From Apis mellifera (lineage: Eukaryota; Arthropoda; Insecta; Hymenoptera; Apidae): a DNA stretch of 64,000 nt. A program made the translations under genes and the position numbers. Below are positions 1 to 13,320 of the stretch, in pieces; positions within the stretch are counted from its first letter, which is position 1, and every line of letters begins with the position of its first letter. The stretch is from the NCBI RefSeq assembly GCF_003254395.2, contig NC_037639.1:12381037-12445036 (forward strand). Reading direction: 5' to 3'. Under the pieces are notes generated by a model. It saw only the letters and a program-made list of their open reading frames with translations. It ran no database searches and was not told where the DNA came from.

Positions 1-1472
1 GAGGAGCGAAGGAGAAGTTTTCGGATAATTCACGCGCGAGCGTCCGAGGAGCGTTGTAAGTCACTCGGACAACACCCTCTGGAGCAGTGGAAGGCGCGCA
101 CCCGTGAGAACGAACGAACCATTTTTCGAGGGTTTTGCGAGAGGAGAAAAAAAGGAAGGAGAAAGAGGAGGAGGAAGAGGGTAGAAGTGGCGGAACTCGC
201 AAGGATAGGTATCTTAACGATCGTGTCTGAAGCGGGAACATATACATTGGGCGTGAAATAAGGCGCCTTTGTTAGGGCGGCTTTTCTTTACAACCGACTC
301 TCGTCCCCTCCTCAAACGCGCGCCTTTAGTTTCCTTCGTTCCCACCCTCGCGAACCGCAACCTACGTCAGGATCAACGGGGAACAGAGGGTCCGCGCTCT
401 CCGATTCCGTACCATTTTCCCTACTTTTCGTCACGCTCGTCTCGTGGAACAAAAAGATGAGGAACGAGCGACACGCCATCTTTCTTCTCTTCTGCGGAAA
501 AAAAAAAGAAAGGAAAGAAATATCGTTTAATCGAACATTTCTTATTTCCGTTCTTCTAGAATATTTTCAATGGACGAGGATCTATCATTCGAATATCGTG
601 TGCATTCCGTCGAAACCCGTCGCCATATGCCATGAAAATTTACTATATCCCGTCCTTGTTCTCTAATCGCAATGCGCCCTTACTTTCTTTATTTCTAAGG
701 GATTCGGGGAATTTGGAGTCAAGATATTATTTTCGATTACGCATTGAGTAAAGATCACGATATTTTCGAAAATTAAAGTGTCCCTCTTCCAAGATTTCCA
801 ATTGATATCCGCGCATAATCCTCTATATATACACACACCTATCCATTCCTTCACGCATATTATTCTACCGTTCTTTGATCCTTCGTTTATCTAACTCTTC
901 TTTCCTTTTCTCTTCCACCGATATAAAAAAAAAAGAATCGCAATCCGCTTTGCTTATATAGCAGATAAACAAGGTTTTTGAAAATAAAACGGAAATAATG
1001 AATTTGCTTCGAAATTTAGTTTTAACGTAATGAAAGGAGACAGAGCCTGGAAGACGGGTTAATCAGGTAGTTTGCTAATGAACTCGTAGCGGCGCGCAAG
1101 TAGTAGCGGTCAGTACATAGCGAGACGGCGCGGAACTTGAGAAACTTGGTTAATGAGAGAGTAGGGCAGGGAAGACGAGGAGGGGATGATTGGCGAGTAT
1201 CGTGGAAAGTAAACATCGTGGACGGGAGCTAACGAAGAAACGTGTACGGCGAAGCGTGATAGAGCGAAAGGTAAACGGGGCATTGTTTCGCGATGCTGGA
1301 TGGGAATATCGAGTACGAGGTGATATACTCGGTCGGTATAGTGGGCCAGTCGGTAGAAAGGTGGGCAACTATAATGCCAAACGTTTAAATAATGCAACGA
1401 ATGCATCCATAGACCGCGCATACGCGGCTCTGCATTTCCACGACGCGGTTTCGCGTTGGCCGCGTTTCCTCT

Positions 1473-1494
1473 TCCCCCCCTCCCCCCCCCCCCC
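1473..1494. repeat. Interrupted poly-C tract
   Basis: Seven Cs, one T and thirteen Cs in a row on the + strand, followed by a GTTAAA stretch. It is a simple homopolymer tract inside CpG-rich noncoding sequence. Lengths in assembled sequence may be unreliable for such tracts. Confidence 0.9.
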
Positions 1495-2085
1495 GTTAAA
1501 ACTTTCACGACTACCCGCGGATCGAACTTTTATTGCGGCTTATCGATTATCTGCCATCGACCGTAATTGGATGATTCCTCTGCTCGGGACGTTGATGCCT
1601 TCCTCCATGCCGGCCCGTTCAACTACGATGAAATTGAACTCGGTCACCGACTCTCTCTCTCTCTTTTTTCCTTCTCTTTTTTCAATCTTGCCGCGTTCGA
1701 ATCGATCCCCGATCGTTTCGACGCTCTTAAATCAAATCGAGCGACACTTTTATTCGATAAGGACGCTTCTGAAATTTATGCCGTCGAGTGCGATTTCAAA
1801 AATTAACAACGCATCCAAGTGGAAAAATTCCAGCCTTCTTGTTGCTCGAAAAGAGAGATTTCCAACAGACGGTGGATCGACGCGTTCCATGATCGGAGAC
1901 GTTTCCAAAATTTACCGAACCTATACATATATCTATATATTCGAGGACAAAAAGAGAGAGAGAGAGAGAGGAATTTGCGGAAATAGCATTTAACATGGAG
2001 GATCGAGGTCGTGCAGGGCAAAAGGTTTCTCTGGAAACGTTGAATACGCTCGATTCATATTATAATAGCGCGAAGCGAGAAATTG

Positions 2086-2126
2086 CTCTCCTCCTCCTCC
2101 TCCTCCTCCTCCTCCTCTCTCTCTTT
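2086..2126. repeat. (CTC)n then (CT)n microsatellite
   Basis: About ten CTC/TCC units run into several CT units. The open frames crossing it on either strand give leucine- or glutamate-type homopolymers and are not credible genes. Confidence 0.9.
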
Positions 2127-5100
2127 CGTCTAGGAACGCTGCATTGCGGAACACCGTATTGCGACGCGTTCTCCATGCGGTTCGTTGGCGTTCGTAGATG
2201 GATCCTCTCTCTCTCCTACTACCTACTCCTTTTGTTACACCCGCTTTATACGCGTCATACCGTACCTGGCCATCTTACAATAGCCCGACGTCCAACTATA
2301 AACGCGTATCGATTCCACGCCCACCGAGATAAATACGGCGTCGCACGGGGGACGGAATGTCGCCGCGCTCACCCTCCCCCCTGTCCCCGGTACAAATACG
2401 ATCCTCAAAGCAGCGAGAATATGTGGTGAATGCCGCGAGACGTGTATTTCTTTTTTTCTTTTTTTTCCAATCAGATTTAATCTCGACGAGGCGCGTTCGA
2501 CGACGATTCGACGGTATCGGAGAGGATAGGAAGGAAGGAAGAGGGGAAAAGGGGGGAGGCAGAGGAAGGAAACGAAAGCGTATCGCGTAACGGGATCTCT
2601 CTCCGGAGGGCGAGATACCTCCATCGTGAAAAGCTTCGATTCCCACCTATCCTGAAATACCTATATTACGCCTCTCAATCTCGAAATTTCCATCGGGAGG
2701 ATCGATACCCCGATAATTATTTTAAATCCACGAACGGAACGAATTTCATTCGATTCGAGAATTTTTAATGAAGAAAGTAGACGAGCGAGAATGAATTCGT
2801 TATTTGTTTAAATAATAAACAATATCATTGGTAATATATATATAAATATTTGAATACACGGGGATGAAACAAAAATTGAGAACAAAGAGAAATCCGGAAT
2901 TACACGGAGGGAGGATAAGGATTGGAATCGTGGCGGATTTGCCGAATCGCCGATATTTCTTCGACGGTGGGTGGCCGAGCGGAAGAAGAATGCTCTCGAC
3001 CCATCGATCCGGAGGGGGGAGAATGTATAAGCCGGTCGCGGCTTATTCACGCACGAGGAGACGCGGTCGGTCGCTGAAAATTTCAATCCGCGATTTCCAT
3101 TGTAACGAGAGGCGATCGCGGCGCACCGCCAAGAGGCTTTCAATTTCATGCAAATCGACGACGGGCATCGCTGCGAGAGGCGCGCCAAACACATCCCGAG
3201 GCCGGTGCACGCTTGCTTGTTATTAAAATGCTTACACCGGCCGTTTCGCTTCCCGAAATACACCGGATATTGCGGATTTTTCGAGCACCGCAGCAGCAAA
3301 CGCGAAAATTTTCTGTCTCCGAATATCTTTTTTCTTCCTTTTCCTTTTTTTTCGTCGTACAATATCGCTTATGAAAACCGTCCTCTATTTTTTCTATCGA
3401 AGAAAGGAGAACGAGTTCGAGCTCGAACGTTTCTTCCCTGCCCCCGCGATTTATTCTTTGTTACTCGAGAATCTCGAGATGATTCAGAGATGCATAGGCT
3501 ATGTAAATATTCGGGATGTTGAAAAAAAGTGATTCGAGATTCATAGGGCACGTCGTACTGAATAAATATAAAGGTCGTATCTCGGAAACGATTCTCATGT
3601 TGGCATCATCGTGATTGATTTGTTACTGGTTCCTCGACGTAGAAAGATTCTACGTGTTCTTCCTTCTTCTTACGTTTCACGCACATCTTGCTTGGCATCT
3701 TTTCTTCTCTCGAAAATTCCAGACAATCTTCGTTTGAAATTTAATATTCGACGAGAATGGGATGGATTCGATTTGATTAAGTCGTAAGTTTGTATTGATG
3801 AATCGACGTTCATGAATTGAATAAGAACGATTGGAGAAACTGTTATTAAGAGAAATAACTCGTGTATAAAAATCGATTGTAACAAGTTGATAAATTTTTC
3901 CATGTATTGGACCGATTTGAGAAACACGAGGAAAAGATTGTTCAGGTTGAGAAAATTATATACACGGCAATAAATACCGAGTTTTTACTTTATGCAAATT
4001 ACTAGTTACAGGCGCGAAACTGACTGCTTTCCCTTCTAACCCCGAATAAACGCGCTTCCGACGACGCCTGTTATTAAAGCGCTTATGGCGGACCCCGTAG
4101 TTCCGCCAAAAAGGAGCATCTTTGAAAAGATGATGAGGAGAGAGGAAGGGAGAAGGGAAGAGGAAAAGTGAAAGAGGATGGGGAATCATAACGGGGAGGG
4201 GAGAGGGGAGAGGAAGTGGAAATTTTAAACGGACCACTCGTCGCGAACGTTTCTCCATTTACATTCCATACATTTATAATCGCGCTTAGTTATTAAATTA
4301 CAGTAGAAAATATCGTAAGATGGCCTCCGCGACGAGTCAGCGGAGTTAAATATTTAAAATAGAACGATAGGTCTTTTCGCGGATAGGAAGGGCGGGCTAA
4401 ACAACTTTTCTTCTCCTACAGATAGAATATAGAACGCTTCTCTCAGTAGTTGGAACGAATATTAATATTTGATCCCGCTTGAACGCGTTAAGCTTTTCAA
4501 CCACTTTTTCGCTAAATCGATCTTTTTAAAAAAATAAAATAAAATCTCGCGTTATTATTAATTAAATTTAATTCAATCCATTTCTTCACATCGATTCTTC
4601 GATCTCGCCACGTATCTGTATCCATAACTTTGGTTCTTATATTTCCACGATTCGACGTCGATTTCTTGGCATCGATTCCTTAGTTACTGAAAAAATAAAA
4701 TCTCACTTTATATGTCTAATCTAAATTCATGAGTTCGATTCCTATCTCTTTATACTCGACCTATCGTTACGTAACACACAAACGCGAACGTAAATAAAAC
4801 AATTGGACGCAAATTGGATTCACAATCTGGCGAAACGAAGCGGAAAAAAAGAAAGAAGGAAAAAGAAAACGAAGGATCCAGCTCGATAATACTCTTTCTT
4901 TCGTTCATTCCAACTTGTTCCGTATTCGCCGGCAATTTTCGCCGCAGTGCGCAAAATGTCGATAAATCGCATTATCCCGGCCCGCCACATTTCTCTGCCA
5001 GATTTCGATTTATTCGGCCACGCGTTAAAACTCTCTCTTTCTCTACCCCATTTTTTTTTTTTCACCCACCGTGGCACGATTTCCCCACTTTACGTTCACA

Positions 5101-8100
5101 AAAAAAAAAAAAGAAATATTTACGGCGCGTTACGTTCGAGCTTATTAAATTTGAACGCCTCCTCCGCCTGTCGAGGCGTGTCAATAATAAGTCGGTGCTC
5201 GTCGGATCGTAAAAGAAAAATTGCGGTCGGCGCGGTAAACACGGCTGTAAAATTTTCCGTGATAACAAAAAATTGTAATAGACACGACGCTAGCGCGGTT
5301 CAAAGAAACCCGTTTCCTGAATAATTAAATCGCTACCACTCGGCCGAAATTCGTGCCTCCTTTTTTTCGGGACCCGGTTGATGATGTACGAATGTCCGCC
5401 ACTGTGCTAATTTGGCACGCGAAATAGCCGAGTTGTCGGGAAATTAGTTTGCCGTCCGAGGAGGTCGTAAAACGGGAATTCTTGAATGGGTTCGTGTGTT
5501 TAATAAAAAAAAAAAGGAACGAAGGCTTAATACAACGTTTCGAAAGGGAAATTTTAAAATACAAGCCTCGTCTCCTTTAAATTCGGTGAAAGAAGAAAAT
5601 AAGTTAGCTCTTCGAATATTCACCACTCGTCGCGATAAAACTAATCGGATAAAACTAATTGGCGGGAGGAAAACAAAATTGGAAATCCTCGCCGCTCCTT
5701 CAATCCTCAACGCTGTCTAGGAACGGCGAGAGAGGAGAAGAGAATAAAAAGTTTAAGACGGGGAAGGATCGGCACAGTGGAATAGGTACGTTTCGAGTCA
5801 GGCGTAAAGTTAGAGCGTGGCTACGAATCGGTTTCCATCGATGCGCCTTAATTGCGATTGCGCTCGCTGCACTCGTCGAGAGAGCCCTCCTCGAATTTAT
5901 GCGGCGGATAACAGGAGCATCGCGAATGTTCCACCAACCGTCGTAAATCGAACTACTTCGTAGTTCGACCGACATCTCGAAGAGTTCTCGTCTTGGAAAT
6001 TCAGCGGGAAGACGAATAACCTCGAGAGCACCCTCCTTTCAAAATTGAATTTCCTTCCTACCTTTATTTCCTTCCCTCTTTCTTTCCATTTTTCCCCCCC
6101 TTTTCCTCTCCCTTACGAATTACCATTGCCTTGGCGAAACTAAGTACATGCAAACATCCAGTCTGTCGTTTCCTCCCCTGAGGAACGGGGGAGGAGAAGA
6201 ATCAAGATACAGGGCGGATAGAGAAAGGGGTGAAAACGCGACGGAGGATGCACTTGGCACGAATCGGTTTCTCTCCTCTCCTCGCCGGCCTTAATTGTAG
6301 TTACTGCTCGCCTCCGTCCTTGGCTATCGTCGAATTCGCCCGTTAATGCCGATAATGGGAGCACCGACTCGTTGTAGAAGTTGCGGCAAGTGAATGTGCG
6401 GCCGGCGCGCATCTTATCGCCGTTCCTGGCACCGTGTAAACGCCTCGAGATAACGGCCGATCCCAATAATTATTTTCCGGGGATGTTCCGTTTAATGTTC
6501 CGTCGCAACTTTCGCCTCCCTCCGACCTTGCCATCCACTTTGATAACTTGTCCACGGTTTCGCCCTCGTTGCGATCAATCTCAATCTTTTCTCAGCCTTT
6601 TATTACACGATTCCACACGGTTCTCTTATTCCTATTTCTTTCTTTGCCTTTTCATTCCTCGAAGAAAAAAAATCCGTTAATCGATAAACGTTTTTCTTTC
6701 TTTTCCTTTCCCTTTTCCGCATCGATCGATAAGCCAGCATTCAACTGGCAGTCACTTCGTTTCGGAGAAAAGCGAGTTGATCGGGAATTTCGTAGCCCGG
6801 AGAAGAAACGGGGATGGATCGAAATCGGTAACACGTTGGCATCGTTTTCCGGGCACAATGCAGAGCGAGCGCCGGGGCAATCCTTGGGAACGGCGAGCGC
6901 ATTTCCCCGGGACACGTTATTTCGTCGATAAAACGGGGCTCGGGCTCATTGACATTCTGCCAACGGTGCCGGATTGTACCATCGCTCCCGCTACTTCCTC
7001 TCGGCGGGGTCCCGTATCGGCCGTCGCATTGTACCGACTCAATTAACGACGCCATAAATGATTCATACCGATATATTACACGGGACGGAAATTACGAGAG
7101 AGCGGAATTGCCCGGTGTACGTCTGCCCCTTTTACCCCTCCCCCGCACATACTCGTGAAATAAATTGGCCGGGAAAGTTGCAACTAATGACTCACGGCCG
7201 CGATGAAATCGCGCCGACGTTTCGATCTCCATGCTTTCCGGATTACAGCGCCCACGCGACCCCCTCTCCCCTCCATAACGGAATAACAGCGGAGCCGACC
7301 ATTGTCGCCGGATAAAAATCTGCAAAAAAAATATTTTTCCAATCTCGATTATGGGAGAGAAGAAGGGAACAGAAATTACGTGTAATAAATATGTTTTCGG
7401 AGAGGGAAGAAAACATTCAACAATTTTAAAAGAAACACGAAGGCTTACACACGAAGAAATCGTATCCATCCCTACATGACCTGGTATCCCCCGATATCAT
7501 ATCTACGGAAGAAGGGAAAATTTGACTTGAAAAGAAGGGAAGGCCCCGTTCGAATCGATACAAGGAAGAATCGCGAACAAAGAATATTCTCTCCCTTCCT
7601 CTTCCCCAAGTAAGATGTAACCGTTGGAAGGAGGGTGCACGTGCCACGCTGTTCTAAGAGAGGAGGATTCCGCGTGTTGCACGTGCATGCAACACGGCCG
7701 AAAACCCTCGATTGGCATTCACCGGACCGCCGCTGAATTTCATTTATATGCTAACTCAAAGCCACGTTGCGATCCCCGTTTCCACCTTGAGATCCCTGCG
7801 AGACGTGTCGACCCTATCTCCCGTTTCCACGGGACCACTTACCACCACCCGTCGATGTTACGCGCCCTCCTCCCCACGAATAATTGATCCATCCTCGTCG
7901 TTTTCTTATCTGTCGGGGACAGCGAGAACAATTGTAATCAACGCTCAATTCGACGAATGAGAAATGAACGCGTTCTCGTGTTTCAGTCGCACGAGAATCT
8001 TCGATAATATAAGATAATTTTGGATAAAGTAGATCTACGTTTTATGCACATTTGTACATTTTATCATCCCTCGGGTTATTTTCGGTCATCATTCATGATC

Positions 8101-8312
8101 GAGCAAGCGGAAAGATCGTTGGATGCGGCGCGGGATAATTTGAATCGATCGGCTTAATCGCTGCGTAATTAACACCGCGCGATAATTAAACGGCCACGAG
8201 AGAAGGACATCGTTATAGAGGCGTAATGCGTCTCTCTCTGTCTCCGTTTCTCTCCGAGAGGCCCCTTAAGCGCGATAATTCGTCCTGACGCGGCCGTCGT
8301 CCTCGGAGCAGC

Positions 8313-8363
8313 GGGCGTCGTCGCCGAAGAGGGACGACGACGGCGACGACGGCGACGACGCCC
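8313..8363. repeat. GC-rich GACGGC repeat and hairpin
   Basis: A GGGCGTCGTCGCC word at 8313-8325 is the exact reverse complement of 8351-8363, leaving a 25-base loop. The loop and right arm consist of GACGAC/GGCGAC units. One + frame would read as an acidic Asp/Gly run, but it has no start codon and ends in a stop directly after the repeat. I therefore read this as a structured trinucleotide-type repeat rather than an exon. The surrounding sequence is also CpG-dense. Confidence 0.7.
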
Positions 8364-11300
8364 TCGTATAACGAACGTTGGCCGGGCACGGCTCGTTAGT
8401 GGACGACCGGCCGTTAATTGAGAGTTAAATTTCTCTTCTTCGCGGCCTTTGTTTATCGCGACACGCGTGGAAACGCTCGCTCGCGCGAGCAGGAGAGCGA
8501 GGGTGGTGCAACGCGTGAAACGAGTCGTTGCTTTAATTAAAATGATTACGAGCGACTTTTCGCGCTCGTTTCACCCTCGTTTCGTGCAAAAAATCGAATT
8601 TTTCCCCCCCTTGCCGACAAAAATTTGTCATATCTGTTAATTATTCGGCTCGGGAAATCTTAACCGGGGAGAAACGATTTTGGTTGGATCGATTAAACTT
8701 TCAAATTAAGCAGCAATTTAAATTTGCCGCTTATTACTTAATCATCGTTCTTATTTAATGCTGATCATCTTTAGAGCGTGTCCTATCCAAAGATATCTCC
8801 AAAGATGAATACATTTTAGAATGAATGAAGATATATTATTAGAAATGGATTAAAGATGGTACGAATAAATTTTTTTATTCCTTCAATCCTTTTTAATTTT
8901 CGTTAATTCATTCCTTTGGATCGGATAAATAATGCGTAACGCGCATATCGAAAACGGAATAAGAAACGAGACGGTTTATCACGCGAGACACGCGTGTAGG
9001 TCGTAAACTTTTCCTCTCCGTCGTTCCACGTTTCCTCGGCACACACTGGAGAAAGATAGGTGAGGAGAAAAGAAAGTTCTCGGTCCCGTGTCGGCGCGTG
9101 TTATGAGAACGAATCCCACAAGGGCTGGTTTTTTCCGCCTGCTCCAACTACGGAGGAGAGATGGTGAAATCGGCCAAATTTTTAACGAAATTTTCCCGCT
9201 CTTGAAAATATGGAATTACAATCTCCTCGGGGAGGGGGATCATTTTCGCGTAACGCGCAATAGAAACTCGGGATAATCCTCGATATTTCGATGGTAATTT
9301 TCCCGTTAGGCGACATCGAAACTTTTCCCTTCGGTTTCGTAACCGTTATTCGAAACAGGAATGAGAGGAGACAAAGCCAGATATTTTTTCTCTCTCTCTC
9401 TTTCTCTCTTTTTATCGAAAAGCTCCGCGAGATTAAAGGAAGAAAATCGGTAAAAAGGTAATGCCGCCAGTTTCCAGGGATGAAAGTCGATGATGCGTGA
9501 GTACAGCTCGATGCAGTGTCCACTCGTATGGAAGAGCAGCGTTTTTCGTTTACGTTCCCTCTGCTACTGTCCATTTTGCAAAATTCTAGCGGAACAGGGA
9601 ATTGTTTTCCGAAATGTATGCGGCATAAAACGCATCCCTCCCGTAAGAAGAGTAGACGAGAAGCGCGCGTAAAGACGGAACGGAAAAAATATGAAAAGAG
9701 AGAGAGTTTTCATCGAAGGATCCGGAACCTGTACTGTATATACAAACTCTCCGCTACATGCATGGACAAGAAGCCCTCGGATAAAGGATAGGAGGGAATT
9801 TTGCAATTTCGAAGTGGCGTGCTTTCGCCGCGGCTTTGAAATTCTGAGAGGGGGAAAAAAATTTCGACGAGACTCGCTTCTTCGAAACTCGTGGCTGGAA
9901 AAAGAACAAGATTTCGATAAACGCGAGATAAAAAATTTTAAACGAAAATTAAAGGAATCCGTCCCTTCAAACTTTGTTTCGTTCGAAACGACGCGTACTA
10001 ATATTCCGCGTGACGAAATTGAAAACGAAAAAGGACGAGTCGTCGTTCGAAGGAGGCGTGACGATTTCCGCAAGGCGTAATCGTGGATCGTCTGGCGAGA
10101 AATAGGAGGGGGGGAATGGAAAATAAAGTGGCGACTGAAAGCTGGGTGGTAGTAGGGGGGACGAGTTTCAACCGCAAGTAAACGCATACGAACAACGCAG
10201 GTTGATAGTAGGTGGTTGCACGAGGGGTAGGGGAGTTGATCGAGGGCCAACGAACCCTTCTTACCCTTTGACCCTTTCGTACACCCTTCTCCCCCCTCCC
10301 GTGACTGGTAGGGAGTCGCAACCGGGAGGATCCTCTCGGCCGGAAGTGCTTTGCAATGCAAGTCGCCGCCACGAGTGCGCCAAGGTCTTTGTAACGCGAT
10401 GCTTGTAACCGAGTGAATCGATCGACGAGGCGAAAATCCAAGGAAAGAGCGAGCGAGAGGAGGAGGAGGAGGAGAGGAGGCACGACACTCACGCGAACAG
10501 CTTTTCATCCTTTTCCACGTTTAAATAGCGTACAGTGTCGCCTTTAAACCCACCTTTAGGGTTTAGTCGATACGTTTCGCTTCGTATCCATTTTTCTTCG
10601 TCTTCTTCTTCTTACACGCTTTTCATTCTTATCGATTTTTCCTCCAAACCTTTCGATCTTCGTTTTATCGAGAATCTTCCTTTCTTTGTCGCCCGACGAT
10701 TCGTTTCGTTGAGGGGGGGAGGACGGGTTCATCGACCCGTCCGTTGTTTTCATCCGCTTTCGCGTCGAGACACGAAACGGCGACAATCTTCCGGTTAATA
10801 AATCGCCTCGCTTACATCGCTTCTCGATGGAATGGAATCACGAGCGAAGAACGCGTCGCGTCTGATTGTGTTTACGCGCGCGCGCGGGCAAATTATTCGA
10901 GCGAACGAGCGTTGTGTACAAGCTGGCTGCCGATAGTTCACGAGCACCCCGCTATTCGGGATGAAGTGGCCTCTCCTCCCCTCTGGTCCGACGGATTCGC
11001 GCAAGTCTGAGTGGAGGAATCGAGTGGACGCGGGCCGTGGCTGAAAAAACTATGAATAAATATTCGAGCCTCGTCTACTTCTCCCCTCCTTCTTTCTCCT
11101 TTCTTCGAAAAAGAGAGAAAGGAAGCGGAGTGGATCCTCGAACGAACTTTCTTTTCTCTTTCTCCCTCGCTTACGAACTTCCCTCCCTCTCTCTCTCTCT
11201 CTCTTTCTCGCTTACACCTTCGCTTCTCTTTTCGTAATATCTGATCGCGACTCGAAACAGAATCACGTTCTGAAAAAGAGTTGGATAATCGTATTATAAT

Positions 11301-13285
11301 ATTATTTTCGTTGAGAAACCACGTATAAATACGCGATCGCGTTCCATCCTATCTATAGATATTCCTCCCCGTCTCTCGTTTTATCGTTCCACTTTATCCA
11401 AAGAGCGAACGAATTAGCCGGTTAATCGTGACATCGATGGCTGGAGCTGGATCGAACGGGGCCAAGGGGTGAAAATTTCGCGGCGGAGAAATATTAATCA
11501 AGCGATCGATACTGGGCGATGGAAATGTAGGTCGGCCACGCTGTCGCGTCCCCGACAGTATATTTTTACACGTCGAACGGGTAACGAACTTACGAGGGCC
11601 AAACGATTCGGAAGCATTCCGCTCCTTGACACGACGACGATAAACCATGTTAAACGATTTACGCGTCATCCCTTGTTCCGTCCATCCTCGCCTTCGCTCT
11701 CCCTTCGCTCTCTCTTCGTTCTCTCGCTCTCTCTCGCTCTCTCTCTCCGTTGGCCAGCGCGATAACGAAATTTCACGAGATCCAGCGGCAGCCGCGCCGC
11801 TTTGAACCGTGATAACTTCCGGTTCAGCAATTTCATTGCTCACGCGAGTCTGCGCTTAGCCCCCGGATTTAATTTATCGTCTTCGTTGGAGCACCACTCG
11901 GGGGATCCTGTTCCGTTCACCCTTCCCGTAATTTCTCTATCCATCGTTATGGACGCGCGCCACACTCGTTGCCCGCCTGCGAATTAATTCTCCAACCGAT
12001 TCGTCCGACGCGATCCGATATCTACGTATCGCGTCCGACGTGTAAAATTACGCTTCTCTCCTCTCCGTGAAATATTATTCTCCAATTCTCATCCCCTCGT
12101 CGATCCAATCGCATCCCCCCTTGCGTCTCGTTTCCGAACGATCGCGAGGAAAGAACGCAACGATCGTCCGAAGATCTGAATCGTTATTCTTACACGATGG
12201 TTATAAAGTTATTACCCCGTGTAAATGGAAGGGGTGTCGTTTAATCGACCTTGAAGCGACCTTAACGCCCCCATAAAGTCGATCGTAAAACGGTATCGCC
12301 TAGATAGCCAAGGTTCGTGTAACGTTCGACGAAGTGATTTCACGCGGTGACCATGAAGAGAGAGAGAAGAGAAATTTCGGTTTTGGCTAGTTTGGAGAGC
12401 GACGCGCCGCCACGGGGTTGCGGCGATCCAAGAACCGCGAAACTTGGGGGGAGAACTTGTCTCGAAAGCGCGGATAAACCTGGCAGGTGATTAGAAATTC
12501 GATCTCGGAACTCGATGGAAGACTCGGGGCCGTTGGACGTCCTTATCGAGTTTGCAAGAGTTGTCCGGATCGCGTGAAATGATTAACTCGCGCAGTTATA
12601 CAGCGAAACGCTACGCTCGACACGCATGATCGTTCGCGAGGCGTGCAACCGTGATAATGGACGTTATCGACGAATCATCCGTGACGTATCCATTCGAATC
12701 GAATCGAAATTTTCAACGTCGAGATTGTGGCGCAATTTACATACGAGCGCCACCGATTATCGGCCATTCGTGCAAACCTACTTTCCAAAAATAGCGAGCT
12801 GAATAAACGTGGTGGAATTAAAGGGAGTGGCTATCAATTACAGAGGCGGCGGAAGCCAAGGTGAATATCACGGTGAAACGTTGCTATCTACGAGCGAAGC
12901 GGGGGGGGGTGGTGACGAATGAATCCATAAAATTCCACCCCCGGCGCAATAGCTCCGACGGGATAGCGATAGTATCTGCAATTATGCTTACGAAACGTTC
13001 GAGCTATTTTACCCGTACGTACACACCACCATCTTGGCCACACTCTCTCTTCTCTCTCTTCATCATTGTTAGTTTCTTTTCCTCGTCCGTGTCTCGCGCA
13101 CCAGAGAAGAATGTCGCCAATAAAAATGCTCGTCTCGACCATTTCGCATGCAATAACGTTTCTCCCTGTATCGCTGTTCAATTTCATTCCTCTGTAATCG
13201 ACTCAATAACGAAGCGAGACTCCATCGAGCAACAATTGCAGCTACGTTGAGTGAACTTAGAGGGGTGAACGGGACGGCGTTTCCT

Positions 13286-13320
13286 AAAAAAAAAAAAGAA
13301 AGAAAGAAAGAAAGAGAAAA
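13286..13320. repeat. Poly-A then (GAAA)n tract
   Basis: A run of As passes into repeated GAAA units on the + strand. It is a simple-sequence tract in noncoding DNA, with a separate GAA run about 200 bases further on (13514-13540). Confidence 0.85.

Larger units (their letters stand above)
1..8280. other. CpG-rich noncoding stretch, no gene recognised
   Basis: I see no recognisable protein domain, convincing spliced exon chain or RNA gene here. The sequence is rich in CpG and in TCGA/CGAT-type words, which lowers stop-codon density and produces many chance open frames on both strands. Low-complexity tracts are common: an interrupted poly-C run near 1474-1494, a GA run near 1953-1971 and a CTC run at 2086-2126. 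Plausible readings are intergenic DNA or the distal 5' regulatory region or first intron of the Fe65 gene further right; the sequence alone does not decide between them. Confidence 0.6.

Noticed and set aside
1190..1993. 267-codon open frame on the + strand
   Set aside because: It begins at TTG, crosses a poly-C tract and a GA microsatellite, and has no family resemblance; a chance product of composition.
4730..4760. tRNA B-box-like GTTCGATTCC
   Set aside because: No matching A-box or cloverleaf could be drawn around it.
8290..8370. Acidic Asp/Gly-run exon of Fe65
   Set aside because: Tempting because Fe65 has an N-terminal acidic region, but there is no start codon, no acceptor and an immediate stop after the repeat. 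The hairpin repeat explains it.
9564..10508. 314-codon ATG-initiated open frame on the - strand
   Set aside because: Rich in Arg, Ser and Pro with no recognisable domain, and it sits in CpG-rich DNA where stops are rare. The opposite strand and other frames are also open for long stretches. No splice context supports it.
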